Source of the DNA: Prevotella sp. UBA2739
Lineage (GTDB): Bacteria; Bacteroidota; Bacteroidia; Bacteroidales; Bacteroidaceae
Assembly: GCA_002353525.1 (NCBI GenBank)
Contig: DEJV01000070.1
Location: 28,361-92,360, forward strand
Direction of reading: 5' to 3'
Length of the DNA: 64,000 nucleotides
Shown: positions 51,988-61,155 of the stretch, in pieces
Layout of the letters: the number at the start of each line of letters is the position of its first letter
Position numbering within the stretch: position 1 is the stretch's first letter
The notes under the pieces: model-generated
Seen by the model: the letters and a program-made list of their open reading frames with translations, nothing else
What the model was told of the DNA's origin: nothing
The model's database searches: none
Program-made: the position numbers and the translations under genes

Positions 51988-53117
51988 AACACAAGAAAAT
52001 ACTCCTGCCACTCATGTTGATAGCACTCATTGTAGCCGCCCTGCTGGCCTACAACCCTTTTAGCAACAACGCATCAGCCGACCCCGACACCGACGAGGTG
52101 AATGCCAAACTGCTGCCCGTAGGCCCTGCCTTCAATGCCGACAGCGCCATGGCATTCTGCCAGGCTCAATGCGACTTCGGTCCGCGCACCATGAACAGCG
52201 AGGCTCACGAGCGCTGCGCACAGTGGATAGCCAGCAAGTTCCGTCAGTATGGCATGGAGGTGATCAGCCAGAAAGCCGACCTCACGGGATATGACGGCAC
52301 CACCCTGCACGCCACCAACATCATTGCCAGCTACCGCCCTGAGCTCACCACCCGCATCTTGCTCTGCGCCCACTGGGACAGCCGTCCCTGGGCCGACAAC
52401 GATCCCGACTCAGCCAACTGGCGCAAACCCGTCATGGCTGCCAACGACGGTGCCAGCGGCGTCGGCGTCATGCTCGAAATAGCACGCCTAATCAACGGGA
52501 ACGGAAAAGACAACGGGAACGAGAACGGGAACGGAAAAGACAACGGGAACGAGAACGGGAACGGGAACAACAACGGGAACGACAAATCTCTCACCTCTCA
52601 CTCCTCACCTCTCTCCCCAAACATCGGCATCGACTTCATCTGCTTCGACGCTGAGGACTGGGGCACCCCACAATGGAGCAACACCGCCGACGACGCCAAC
52701 TCGTGGGCTTTGGGCGCTCAGCACTGGGCTGCCACCCCCCACAAGGCCGGCTACGAGGCACGTTTCGGCATCCTGCTCGACATGGTAGGCGGCCAGGGAG
52801 CTCGCTTCTATCAGGAGCTCATGTCAAAGCAATATGCCCCCGACATCGTGCGCAAGGTGTGGCGTGCCGCCAAGGTGGTGGGCTATGAGAGTTTCTTCCC
52901 CAAGCAAGACGGCGGTTACATCACCGACGACCACATCCCCGTCAACGAGAAAGCCCGCATCCCCTGCATCGACATCATTGCCTATTATCCCGACTGTCAG
53001 CAGAGCTCGTTCGGTCCCACGTGGCACACCGTCAGCGACGACATGGACCACCTCGACCGCGTTACCCTCCAGGCCGTAGGCCAGACCGTCGTCCAGGTGC
53101 TCTATTCCGAGAAATAA
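51984..53117 (+). CDS. M28-family zinc peptidase, glutaminyl-cyclase-like, with repeat insert
   Basis: This 377-residue exported enzyme has an N-terminal membrane/signal segment (about 6-24). The M28 core shows AHWDSRPWAD, AANDGASGVGVMLEIAR and FDAEDWG with zinc ligands and the acidic catalytic residue, and WHTVSDDMDHLD near the end. The Bacteroidetes group includes glutaminyl-peptide cyclotransferases as well as aminopeptidases, so the activity is open. Residues about 171-212 are an Asn/Gly-rich run plus SLTSHSSPLSP, encoded by simple repeats, in the middle of the catalytic domain. It overlaps the C26-M19 gene by ATGA, so both are translated together. Confidence 0.9.
   Translation: MKHKKILLPLMLIALIVAALLAYNPFSNNASADPDTDEVNAKLLPVGPAFNADSAMAFCQAQCDFGPRTMNSEAHERCAQWIASKFRQYGMEVISQKADLTGYDGTTLHATNIIASYRPELTTRILLCAHWDSRPWADNDPDSANWRKPVMAANDGASGVGVMLEIARLINGNGKDNGNENGNGKDNGNENGNGNNNGNDKSLTSHSSPLSPNIGIDFICFDAEDWGTPQWSNTADDANSWALGAQHWAATPHKAGYEARFGILLDMVGGQGARFYQELMSKQYAPDIVRKVWRAAKVVGYESFFPKQDGGYITDDHIPVNEKARIPCIDIIAYYPDCQQSSFGPTWHTVSDDMDHLDRVTLQAVGQTVVQVLYSEK
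52496..52619 (+). repeat. In-frame simple repeats inside the M28 peptidase gene
   Basis: Two exact 30-bp copies built from ACGGGA and AAAAGACA blocks are followed by shorter ACGGGAAC copies, then a CTCACCTCT-type tract (52588-52619) like the one at 34496-34531. They code for Asn/Gly/Lys/Asp and then Ser/Leu/Thr/His/Pro. Confidence 0.85.
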
Positions 53118-53149
53118 AGTACACGTCAGTGGGAGCAACAGTGGTCATT

Positions 53150-53204
53150 AGCAACCATCACCACCCAACCATCACCACCCACCACCCAACATTCACCACC
53201 CAAC
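53150..53204 (+). repeat. CACCCA-type simple repeat before the ECF sigma gene
   Basis: Five degenerate CACCACCCA/ACCATC blocks run directly into the ATG at 53205. No TAnnTTTG box is seen between this tract and the M28 stop. Confidence 0.75.
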
Positions 53205-53720
53205 ATGCCCAAACACACAGACAGCCTCATCAAGCGCATGGAACAGCTCTACGAGCAGTTCTACGGGCGCTTGTATGCCTATGTGATGCCTCTGCTGAAC
53301 AATGAAGACGAGGCGGCCGACGTGGTGGGCGAGGTAATGGAAACCGTCTGGCGACAATATAAGGAGGGCACGCTCACCACCAATATTACTGCCAGCTATC
53401 TCTACACCATGGCGCGCAATCGCTGCATCAGCCGCCTACGCCACAACAAAGTGCACACTCACTATGCCGAAATTGTGCGCCATACGACCGACATCCGCGA
53501 CGACGGCGAGGCAGCCGAATACGAACAACGGCTGGAAACCATTCGCCGCAAGGTGGACGAGCTGCCCGAACCCGACCACAGCATCTTCATGAATTGTTAC
53601 TTCCGCAAAATGACCTACCAGCAAACTGCCGACTTGCTGGGTATTTCGTTTGTCACGGTAAAGAAACATATCATGCATGTGCTGGCACAATGGCGCAAAG
53701 AGTTAAAAAAAGAAAAATAA
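53205..53720 (+). CDS. ECF-type RNA polymerase sigma-70 factor
   Basis: This 171-residue sigma factor has region 2 (LYEQFYGRLYAYVMPLLNNEDEAADVV to about 85) and region 4 (LPEPDHSIFMNCYFRKMTYQQTADLLGISFVTVKKHI, about 120-160). It precedes a FecR-type anti-sigma and a SusC with an STN domain, which is the standard set for transporter-sensed gene activation. Targets should include the SusC/D genes downstream. Confidence 0.94.
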   Translation: MPKHTDSLIKRMEQLYEQFYGRLYAYVMPLLNNEDEAADVVGEVMETVWRQYKEGTLTTNITASYLYTMARNRCISRLRHNKVHTHYAEIVRHTTDIRDDGEAAEYEQRLETIRRKVDELPEPDHSIFMNCYFRKMTYQQTADLLGISFVTVKKHIMHVLAQWRKELKKEK

Positions 53721-53757
53721 AGATACCACCCACAACCCAAAAGCGTTTATTAAATAC

Positions 53758-54957
53758 ATGAATATGCAGGAAAAAGACAAAGACATCCAAATGATGGAAC
53801 GCATCCGACTGTTCACCGAACAGCCAGAGCTGATTTCCGAACAACAAGCACGCGAGTGGCTTGCTGACCAGGAGTTTTTGTCTTTACTCGACATGCATCT
53901 CGATGCCCGTCGCGCTGCCGTCAGACAGCCCGACAGCCACGAGGCTTTCCAGCAGTTCAAAGACAAACATGCGCTCGAAACCGACTCCAGTGCCCTCATC
54001 GAGACCTTAAACCAAAAGCCCAGAGCTCGCCGGCGCACTCTCTGGACTGCCGTGGCAGGAGCCGTGGCAGCCTGCGCATTGCTGGTTGTCGGGTTCACCT
54101 TTTATAAAAAATATCAGGCAGAACAATTCGAGCAGCGCATGCTGCAGGCGCAGGCCGTTGACAACGACCTCACCATCTACGTGGGCAACGAGGCCATGAC
54201 GGCAGCACAAACCATCACCACCCATCACCCAACAGCCAACACCCGGCAGCAAGCCGCAACTCCATTTATCATCAACGGCAACGAAATCAAGGTGAATGCC
54301 AGCGCGATGAGCGAGAACGATGTGTACGAAAAAACCACACTCATCGTCCCCGATGGCAAAGTGGCCAAACTGTTGCTGCCCGACGGCAGCGTGATTCACC
54401 TCAATGCCGGCAGCCGAATCATCTTCCCGCCTAAGTTTACTGATAATCAGCCACGCAGAGTGCGACTGGTGGGCGAGGCCTATTTTGCCGTAACCCACGA
54501 CGAGAAGAGGCCCTTCATCGTTGAGTGCGGTGATATGCAGACCACCGTTCTCGGCACCGAGTTCAACATTTGCAACTACGAGGGCGAGACACCCCACGTC
54601 ACTCTTGTCAAAGGCAGCGTGCGCGTAAGCACCGACAAGCGGCAGCATGTGCTGCGGCCGGGCGAGGATGCAGCCATCAGTGGAGACGAAATCAGCACCC
54701 GACAAGTGTATCTCGACCCTATTGTGGCATGGAAAAACGGCGTGCTCTACTTTAATGAGATTCCCCTGAAAGAAATACTTCATAGACTTTCGCGCACGTT
54801 CAATTTGGAACTTGTGATGGGCGACAGCACTACACTGACCGACAAAATACACCTTGTGGTCGATAAAGAAGAGGGCGTGAGCGAGATTGTAGAGCGCCTC
54901 AATCTGCTCTCTAACCATCACATCACCGTGGCCAACCACCAACTGATTGTCGAATAA
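53758..54957 (+). CDS. FecR-family anti-sigma factor
   Basis: This 399-residue inner-membrane regulator has a cytoplasmic N-terminus that would hold the ECF sigma, one membrane helix (about 97-113, AVAGAVAACALLVVGF), and a periplasmic FecR domain (LPDGSVIHLNAGSRIIFPPKF, then RRVRLVGEAYFAVTHDEKRPF and VLGTEFNICNYEGE). The C-terminal DUF4974 part has LKEILHRLSRTFNLELVMGD. A CACCCA-type repeat (54208-54245) adds TITTHHPTANT near residues 151-161, just after the helix. It is encoded 37 bp after its sigma. Confidence 0.95.
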   Translation: MNMQEKDKDIQMMERIRLFTEQPELISEQQAREWLADQEFLSLLDMHLDARRAAVRQPDSHEAFQQFKDKHALETDSSALIETLNQKPRARRRTLWTAVAGAVAACALLVVGFTFYKKYQAEQFEQRMLQAQAVDNDLTIYVGNEAMTAAQTITTHHPTANTRQQAATPFIINGNEIKVNASAMSENDVYEKTTLIVPDGKVAKLLLPDGSVIHLNAGSRIIFPPKFTDNQPRRVRLVGEAYFAVTHDEKRPFIVECGDMQTTVLGTEFNICNYEGETPHVTLVKGSVRVSTDKRQHVLRPGEDAAISGDEISTRQVYLDPIVAWKNGVLYFNEIPLKEILHRLSRTFNLELVMGDSTTLTDKIHLVVDKEEGVSEIVERLNLLSNHHITVANHQLIVE

Positions 54958-54984
54958 ATCAGCTCAAGAACCGTTTCAAATACA

Positions 54985-55151
54985 AAAACGAGGCTGTCAA
55001 AAAGGCGCAAGAACGTTTTTCTGCTAAGTACAGAGGCTTTGTACAATAGTACAAAGGCCTTGTACTAGTAGTACAAAGCATCTGTACTGCAACAAACTGC
55101 CGACAAACGGTATTGAGAAGCCCACCCTTCTTTTTTGAACAGCCCCGTTTT
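54985..55151. mobile_element. MITE-like element with a GTAC periodic core
   Basis: The 319-bp gap 54958-55276 has no gene. It holds an imperfect terminal inverted repeat: AAAACGAGGCTGTCAAAAA (54985-55003) against the reverse complement of 55131-55151 (one substitution and one indel). The ends resemble insertion-sequence termini of the GAGGCTGT type. The core carries six GTAC sites at 55028, 55041, 55049, 55062, 55071 and 55084, a 21-22 bp period of GTAC-N9-GTAC units. No transposase is present. I see nothing in 55152-55276. Confidence 0.65.
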
Positions 55152-55276
55152 CCTGCATCAATTGACATGTCAAAACATTCCCACAAGTTGATATTAACAT
55201 CTTTTAAATATACCACATCGCACACTCATGCGTTACTCTTTCAAATAGCATTATTCATTTATTAACAAAAGAGGAC

Positions 55277-58200
55277 ATGAAAGCACAAAATCATCATCCT
55301 TCCAGAAGAACTCTTCTGTTGGCGATTCTCCTCAGTTGCATGCTCACTGCGTGGGCGCAGGCCGACAAACGCATCACGGTAGACTTCAGAGAGAAGCCTG
55401 CCGCCGAGGCTATGCGCGACATTCAGCGGCTCTCCGGAGCGAGAATCCAGTTCAATTCTTCCGACCTCAGGTTCAACGTCACCTACAAAGCTAAAGATCA
55501 GGAGGCCATCAATGTGGTGAGAAACATCGTTGCTCCCCACAAGCTCTTTGTCACGCTGCGCGGCAAAGACATCATCATCAGCAGCCAGGACTTCACCGGC
55601 CAGCTCTCTGGTCGCGAGCGTGTCATCAGCGGTTACGTGCGCGATGAGAGCGGCGACCCGTTGATTGGCGTGCCCGTTTGCATTGGCGAGAGCCGCGTGT
55701 GCACGGTCACCGATGCCGATGGCTACTACACCTTCAAGATTCCCGTAGAGCCCACCATGCTGAAATTCTCTTACGTAGGACTGGCCAACGAGTATATTGA
55801 CATCGCCCAGGGAACTGCCGACGTGAAACGCGACATTGTGATGCACTCCGACAACAGCATCGACGAGGTGGTCGTAACGGGTATCTTCCGCAAAGCCAAG
55901 GAGAGCTACACCGGTTCTGTGTCCACCATCGACAAGGAACAGCTGCAGCAATACAGAGGCCAAAATCTGCTCCAGACACTGAAAAATGTGGATGCCTCTA
56001 TCAACTTCAGCTTGGACAACCTCAATGGTTCTAACCCCAACAACCTGCCCAATATCAACATTCGAGGCACATCTTCATTGCCTATGAGCGTAGAGGAATT
56101 CAATGCCGGACAGTCGAGCAACCCCAATACCCCGCTCATCATCATGGACGGTTTTGAAATTTCGCTGCAAAAGCTGATGGACTATAACGACGAAGAGATT
56201 GAGTCGATCAACATCCTGAAGGATGCCGCCGCTACAGCTATCTACGGATCACGTGGTGCCAACGGTGTCATCGTTGTCGTATCAAAACAGCCGGAACCCG
56301 GAAAGCTCAGAGTGAACGTAGAGGCTGGCCTGACATTAGAAGTGCCTGACCTCACGAGTTATCATCTGCTCAATGCAGCCGATAAGTTGGAGTTAGAGCG
56401 CATGGCAGGACTGTTCGACTATCCCTATGGCATAGACGACAGCATGAGCAGTTTTGATTTCTACTATAAGGACGCTTACAACAAACGTCATTATGATGTG
56501 CTGCGCGGTGTGGATACCGACTGGTTGTCGAAACCACTGCGTACAGGTGTCGGTCAGCGCTATAACTTGCGTATAGAAGGAGGCAGCCAAGAGTTCCGCT
56601 GGGCAGCCGACGCACAATGGAAAGATACAGAGGGCGCCATGAAAGGCAGTAACCGTAAAATCTTCAACGGAGGTATTACTTTGCTTTATACTTTTAAGAA
56701 CCTCACTTTCCGTAACTACACCTCTGTAGGTATCAATAATTCTAAAGAGAGTCCTTACGGCACATTCAGCGACTATGTGAACATGCAGCCCTATTATGCA
56801 CCATACGATGAGGACGGAAACCTACAAAAGTTCTTCGACACTTATATGCGTTTCAGAAGTATGGTTGAGAACCCTCTCTATAACGCAACACTCGGAAGTT
56901 TCAACAAGTCGGGCTATCAAGAACTGACCAACAACTTTGCCGTTGACTGGCAGATACTACCAGAACTCACATTGCGCGGACAGTTCGGTATCTCGAAGAA
57001 TGACAGTGAGACGAATTTCTTCCGCTCACCGGAAGATACTTATTATCAGAACGATACCTCTGGTCAATATACTACGGGCGACGGTTTCCTCCGCCGAGGT
57101 TACTACCGTTACACCAGCGGCAAGTCGTTCTCATTCAATACGGACATCACACTCTCCTACAACAAAGTGTTCCGGGATGTACATTCACTCTATGTGGGTG
57201 CCAACTGGTCGATGCGCCAAAACAACTACGACGGGTTTACCGCAGCCTTCGAGGGCATCTCTAATGATGCTCAGGCTAAAATCGGCAATGCCCGCATGTA
57301 TGCCCAGAACGAGATGCCTTATGGCTCAAACACCAAGACCCGCATGTTCGGACTGACTGGTAACGTGAACTATACCTATGGCGGAAAATACTATGTTGAC
57401 TTCTCCTACCGTATTGACGGAAACTCTACCTATGGCAGCGAGAAGAAATACTCATCCTTCTATAGTGGCGGTATAGGATGGAACCTGCACAACGAGGCAT
57501 TCCTCAAAAACAATAAGGTGATTAATATGTTGCGCCTGAAAGCCAGCTATGGTGAGACGGGTGCTGCCTCAGGAGCACTGGAGACCGACGCATATACCTA
57601 CTTCAATTATGTTACCGACAACCGGTATATGAACTGGACTGGTGCAGAGCTGGGCGGACTGGGTAACCCCGACCTGACATGGCAGCTCACCAAGGAGTTC
57701 AACGTGGGAACAGAGTTCGGATTGTGGGAAAACCGAGTGAAAGGTACGTTCGAATACTATATCAAGAACACCAACAACCTGCTTTCTTCCATGGATATGC
57801 CGCTCTCTATGGGATTCCCCTCTTACAGAGCCAATATCGGTGAGGTAAGAAACAAGGGTTGGGAGGCATCCTTGCAGGTGTATGTGATCCGCGACCGTGC
57901 ACATCAGTTCAACTGGTTGATTGGCGGTCAGCTGGTATATAACCATAACGAGATTACCAAACTGTCGCAGGCTATCAAGGATCAGACAGAAGCTTTCATG
58001 CTGAGCGATGCGATTGATCAGTATTCCGATACCGGAACCGGTATTCAGAACCTTTTCTACGAGGGTTATCCGCAGAATGCTATCTATGCCGTGCGCTCTC
58101 TGGGCATCGACCCAAGTACCGGTAAGGAGCTTTATCTGGATAAGGACGGTAACTTCACAGATGTGTGGAAGGAGTCTAATAAGGTGTATTGCGGCAGTGC

Positions 58201-58663
58201 CGATCCGAAATACCGCGGAAACCTGAATACGATGGTGCAGTGGAAAGACTTCACGCTGAACGCTTCCTTCGGCTATTACTGGGGAGGCAAGATGTACAAC
58301 TCCACTTTGCGCGACCGTGTGGAGGTGACGCTGAATACGCTCCTGCAAAGAAACGTTGACGAGCGAGTGCTGACAAGCCGTTGGTTCCAGGAGGGCGACG
58401 TGGTGTTCTTCCGTAAATTCGGTTCGACGACCTCAAAAGCATCGTCACGCTATGTGATGGACAACAACGTATTGGAGCTTCAGAGTGTCAGCTTGCAGTA
58501 CAAATTGCATAACAACTGGCTGAAAAACAATTTTAAGTTGCAGTCGGCTATCTTTGCCCTGAACATGAACGACCTTATCCACTGGGGTACCATCCGTATG
58601 GAACGCGGTACAAGCTATCCTTTTGCCCGCAACATTCAGGCAAGCGTAAAGCTCTTGTTCTAA
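55277..58663 (+). CDS. SusC/RagA-family TonB-dependent transporter with STN signalling domain
   Basis: This 1128-residue outer-membrane transporter starts with a signal peptide (about 1-27, TAWAQ). An STN domain follows (about 32-105, ITVDFREKPAAEAMRDIQ), which contacts FecR. Then come a carboxypeptidase-like domain (VISGYVRDESGDPLIGVPV), a plug with EVVVTG, ILKDAAATAIYGSRGANGVIVVV, and the barrel ending in NIQASVKLLF. The STN domain and the preceding ECF/FecR pair fit trans-envelope induction on substrate binding. The SusD gene follows after 30 bp. Confidence 0.96.
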   Translation: MKAQNHHPSRRTLLLAILLSCMLTAWAQADKRITVDFREKPAAEAMRDIQRLSGARIQFNSSDLRFNVTYKAKDQEAINVVRNIVAPHKLFVTLRGKDIIISSQDFTGQLSGRERVISGYVRDESGDPLIGVPVCIGESRVCTVTDADGYYTFKIPVEPTMLKFSYVGLANEYIDIAQGTADVKRDIVMHSDNSIDEVVVTGIFRKAKESYTGSVSTIDKEQLQQYRGQNLLQTLKNVDASINFSLDNLNGSNPNNLPNINIRGTSSLPMSVEEFNAGQSSNPNTPLIIMDGFEISLQKLMDYNDEEIESINILKDAAATAIYGSRGANGVIVVVSKQPEPGKLRVNVEAGLTLEVPDLTSYHLLNAADKLELERMAGLFDYPYGIDDSMSSFDFYYKDAYNKRHYDVLRGVDTDWLSKPLRTGVGQRYNLRIEGGSQEFRWAADAQWKDTEGAMKGSNRKIFNGGITLLYTFKNLTFRNYTSVGINNSKESPYGTFSDYVNMQPYYAPYDEDGNLQKFFDTYMRFRSMVENPLYNATLGSFNKSGYQELTNNFAVDWQILPELTLRGQFGISKNDSETNFFRSPEDTYYQNDTSGQYTTGDGFLRRGYYRYTSGKSFSFNTDITLSYNKVFRDVHSLYVGANWSMRQNNYDGFTAAFEGISNDAQAKIGNARMYAQNEMPYGSNTKTRMFGLTGNVNYTYGGKYYVDFSYRIDGNSTYGSEKKYSSFYSGGIGWNLHNEAFLKNNKVINMLRLKASYGETGAASGALETDAYTYFNYVTDNRYMNWTGAELGGLGNPDLTWQLTKEFNVGTEFGLWENRVKGTFEYYIKNTNNLLSSMDMPLSMGFPSYRANIGEVRNKGWEASLQVYVIRDRAHQFNWLIGGQLVYNHNEITKLSQAIKDQTEAFMLSDAIDQYSDTGTGIQNLFYEGYPQNAIYAVRSLGIDPSTGKELYLDKDGNFTDVWKESNKVYCGSADPKYRGNLNTMVQWKDFTLNASFGYYWGGKMYNSTLRDRVEVTLNTLLQRNVDERVLTSRWFQEGDVVFFRKFGSTTSKASSRYVMDNNVLELQSVSLQYKLHNNWLKNNFKLQSAIFALNMNDLIHWGTIRMERGTSYPFARNIQASVKLLF

Positions 58664-58693
58664 CTGATAATAGAAAATTGAAAATAGATAATT

Positions 58694-60229
58694 ATGAGTA
58701 CATATAAATATAAAAAGATACAGGCATCTGGATTATTCTTCTGTTTCCTGCTGTTCTTGCCCTGCTTGTTGTCATCTTGTGACGACTGGCTCGATGTCCG
58801 CGGTGAGAATATTGAAAAAGAACAAGACCAGTTTGAAACCTACAAAGGGTTTCGTGATGCACTGACGGGCTGTTATATGAAGATGGGTGCTACCAATCTT
58901 TACGGACAGCGCATGACCATGACGGACATAGAGTGTCTGGCCGATCTATGGTATCCAGCCACCGAGACCGGTGACCCGGCAAAATACTATCTCTCCAACC
59001 ACGACTATTCTAAGGATGAGCCGCAGGCTGCCTTCAAGAATATCTATGCCAGCGCGTTCACTGTCATTACAACGGCGAATGTGATTCTGAAGAACATCGA
59101 GGAGAAAGGCAGTAATATTGCTGACACTAAGGCCCACGACATGATCAAGGGTGAGGCTTACGCTATCCGTGCCTATTGCCAGTTCGATTTGCTCCGACTT
59201 TTCGGACAACTGCCACAAGGCGGGACAAAAACTGTCAAACTGCCTTATTCTTACACAACCAGCATAGACGAAATGCCGGCATATTATTCATTCAGCGAAT
59301 ATGTGGAAAACCTATCGAAAGACTTTGAGGCAGCAGAGCAACTGCTAAAAGGCAGCGACCCTATTTTCGAAAGCACTTTCACACAACTGAACAGCCCCGG
59401 CAATGCAGTAGAAGACGACTTCAAGTATTACCGCCAGTCACGTCTGAACTATTGGGCCGTGCGTGCTCTTCATGCCCGTATGGCTCTCTATCTGGGTAAG
59501 ACAACTGAGGCACATACCATTGCCATGGAGATTATCAATGCCAAGGGCGCTGACGGTAATCCTGTTATTTCACTCAGCGGTATCAGCGATTTACAGAACG
59601 GCTACAACGGTCTGCCGTCGGAATGCTTGTTCTATCTGAGTAAGTACAATGTGAACGACTATGCTAATCAGGTGCTTCTTGGCGGACTGGACAAACAGGT
59701 GCGCGACTATTATTTCTCTATCACCAACGACATGCTGAACGAGTTGTACGCATCGATTCCTGGAGCTACCGCCTCTCATAACCGCTACCTGAACGAATGG
59801 AACCGTCTGGCTAAGGATGTCGGCAGCAAAGTAGCTCCGACACTGAAGAAATACTGGTATGATGAGAGTAAGAACAGTGGTTCAAACATTTTAGTGACAA
59901 AACTGCAGATTATCCCGATGCTGCGTCTCTCCGAGATTTATCTCATTGCCATGGAAACCAGCAACTCACTGACAGAGGTACAGTCACTCTACGATACTTA
60001 TATGTCTGCATGTTCCTTCACGCTCTATACACCATTTGAGTCATTGGAGCAGGCACGTGAGGAAATCGTCAACGAGTATCGTCGCGAGCTGTTTGGTGAA
60101 GGGCAGATGTTCTTCACCTATAAGAGAAAAGCTGCCCCCACGATGCTGTGGAACTCTGAGATGATTAAAGAGGATGACTACATCATTCCGCTCCCTGCTA
60201 CTGAATACGATCCTGCACTCATAAAATAA
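58694..60229 (+). CDS. SusD/RagB-family lipoprotein
   Basis: This 511-residue surface lipoprotein (lipobox LSSC, Cys29) pairs with the SusC before it. SusD-like motifs include AYAIRAYCQFDLLRLFGQLP, LRLSEIYLIAME and the C-terminal EYRRELFGEGQMFFTYKRKA. The latter has Lys and aromatic residues in place of the usual DLRRW, as in SusD relatives from non-glycan systems. It is followed after 22 bp by the DUF4843 gene. Confidence 0.95.
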   Translation: MSTYKYKKIQASGLFFCFLLFLPCLLSSCDDWLDVRGENIEKEQDQFETYKGFRDALTGCYMKMGATNLYGQRMTMTDIECLADLWYPATETGDPAKYYLSNHDYSKDEPQAAFKNIYASAFTVITTANVILKNIEEKGSNIADTKAHDMIKGEAYAIRAYCQFDLLRLFGQLPQGGTKTVKLPYSYTTSIDEMPAYYSFSEYVENLSKDFEAAEQLLKGSDPIFESTFTQLNSPGNAVEDDFKYYRQSRLNYWAVRALHARMALYLGKTTEAHTIAMEIINAKGADGNPVISLSGISDLQNGYNGLPSECLFYLSKYNVNDYANQVLLGGLDKQVRDYYFSITNDMLNELYASIPGATASHNRYLNEWNRLAKDVGSKVAPTLKKYWYDESKNSGSNILVTKLQIIPMLRLSEIYLIAMETSNSLTEVQSLYDTYMSACSFTLYTPFESLEQAREEIVNEYRRELFGEGQMFFTYKRKAAPTMLWNSEMIKEDDYIIPLPATEYDPALIK

Positions 60230-60251
60230 TGATAATTGATATTTGATAATT

Positions 60252-61136
60252 ATGATGAGCATATATGAAAAAATAAAGTTGGCAAGCAATCAGAAGAAGA
60301 GCTCCTTCTCGTGCCTCTTGCTCCTTGCCATTGGCTTCCTGTCGCTCACCTCATGTGAGAAAGACCTGGAAGTGTATAATACTGAGACGTGCAGACTGAA
60401 TTTCTATTATGATCTGAACAGTCGTGCCGGTTTCAACGAGAGTCTTGCACGTACCACCTATTCTTTTATCTATGGCAGCTCAGACAGAGAGCGTGACACC
60501 TTGTGGTTCGACGTGCAGACCATGGGATTCACCTCCGACCATGAGCGTCCCGTTACATTGCAGCAGTTGCCTTCAGATGGTGTCCAGGCTGTGCCGGGAA
60601 AACACTACGTAGCTTTCGATGATCCATCCGTTAGTCATCTGTATGTGATACCCGCCAATAGGGCGACTACAAAACTTCCGGTTATCATCCTGCGCGACCC
60701 CAGTCTGAAGAACGAAGCTGTCACGCTGAAGTTCGGTTTCAAGGAGAATGAATATTTCCAGCTGGGCTTCGAGGAGTTCTCTACCCGCTTGATCGAGATG
60801 ACCGATATGTTATCTGAGCCCTCCGCATGGAATGCAGCATATCCTATTCCCGGACTGGAGCGATACTTCCCGCAGTATGCCTTGCATTGTTCTGACTATT
60901 TCGGTGAGTATGGTGTTGTCAAGCATCAGTTCCTCATCGAACAGACGGGTAAGAAGTGGGATGATGAGTATATCGAATCGCTTATCAAGGGAGATTCCAA
61001 CTACCTGAAGTATTTAGTTCGTAAGATGTCAAAACGACTCGATGAGGTAAACGCAGAGCGAGTTGCAAAGGGTCTCGATGTGTTGAAAGAAGCCGACGGC
61101 ACCATCGTCGAGATTGTTGATGTCTATGCTAGTTAA
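60252..61136 (+). CDS. DUF4843-family lipoprotein
   Basis: This lipoprotein of 294 residues (lipobox LTSC, Cys35 from the ATG at 60252) has no known activity. The N-terminal beta-rich part (LNFYYDLNSR, TLWFDVQTMGFTSDHERPV, and AVPGKHYVAF) matches DUF4843 as I recall it, a family regularly found right after SusD. It is probably a surface accessory protein of the transporter. TTG at 60243 is a less likely start. Confidence 0.85.
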   Translation: MMSIYEKIKLASNQKKSSFSCLLLLAIGFLSLTSCEKDLEVYNTETCRLNFYYDLNSRAGFNESLARTTYSFIYGSSDRERDTLWFDVQTMGFTSDHERPVTLQQLPSDGVQAVPGKHYVAFDDPSVSHLYVIPANRATTKLPVIILRDPSLKNEAVTLKFGFKENEYFQLGFEEFSTRLIEMTDMLSEPSAWNAAYPIPGLERYFPQYALHCSDYFGEYGVVKHQFLIEQTGKKWDDEYIESLIKGDSNYLKYLVRKMSKRLDEVNAERVAKGLDVLKEADGTIVEIVDVYAS

Positions 61137-61155
61137 ACCATTAAAATTCATCAAG

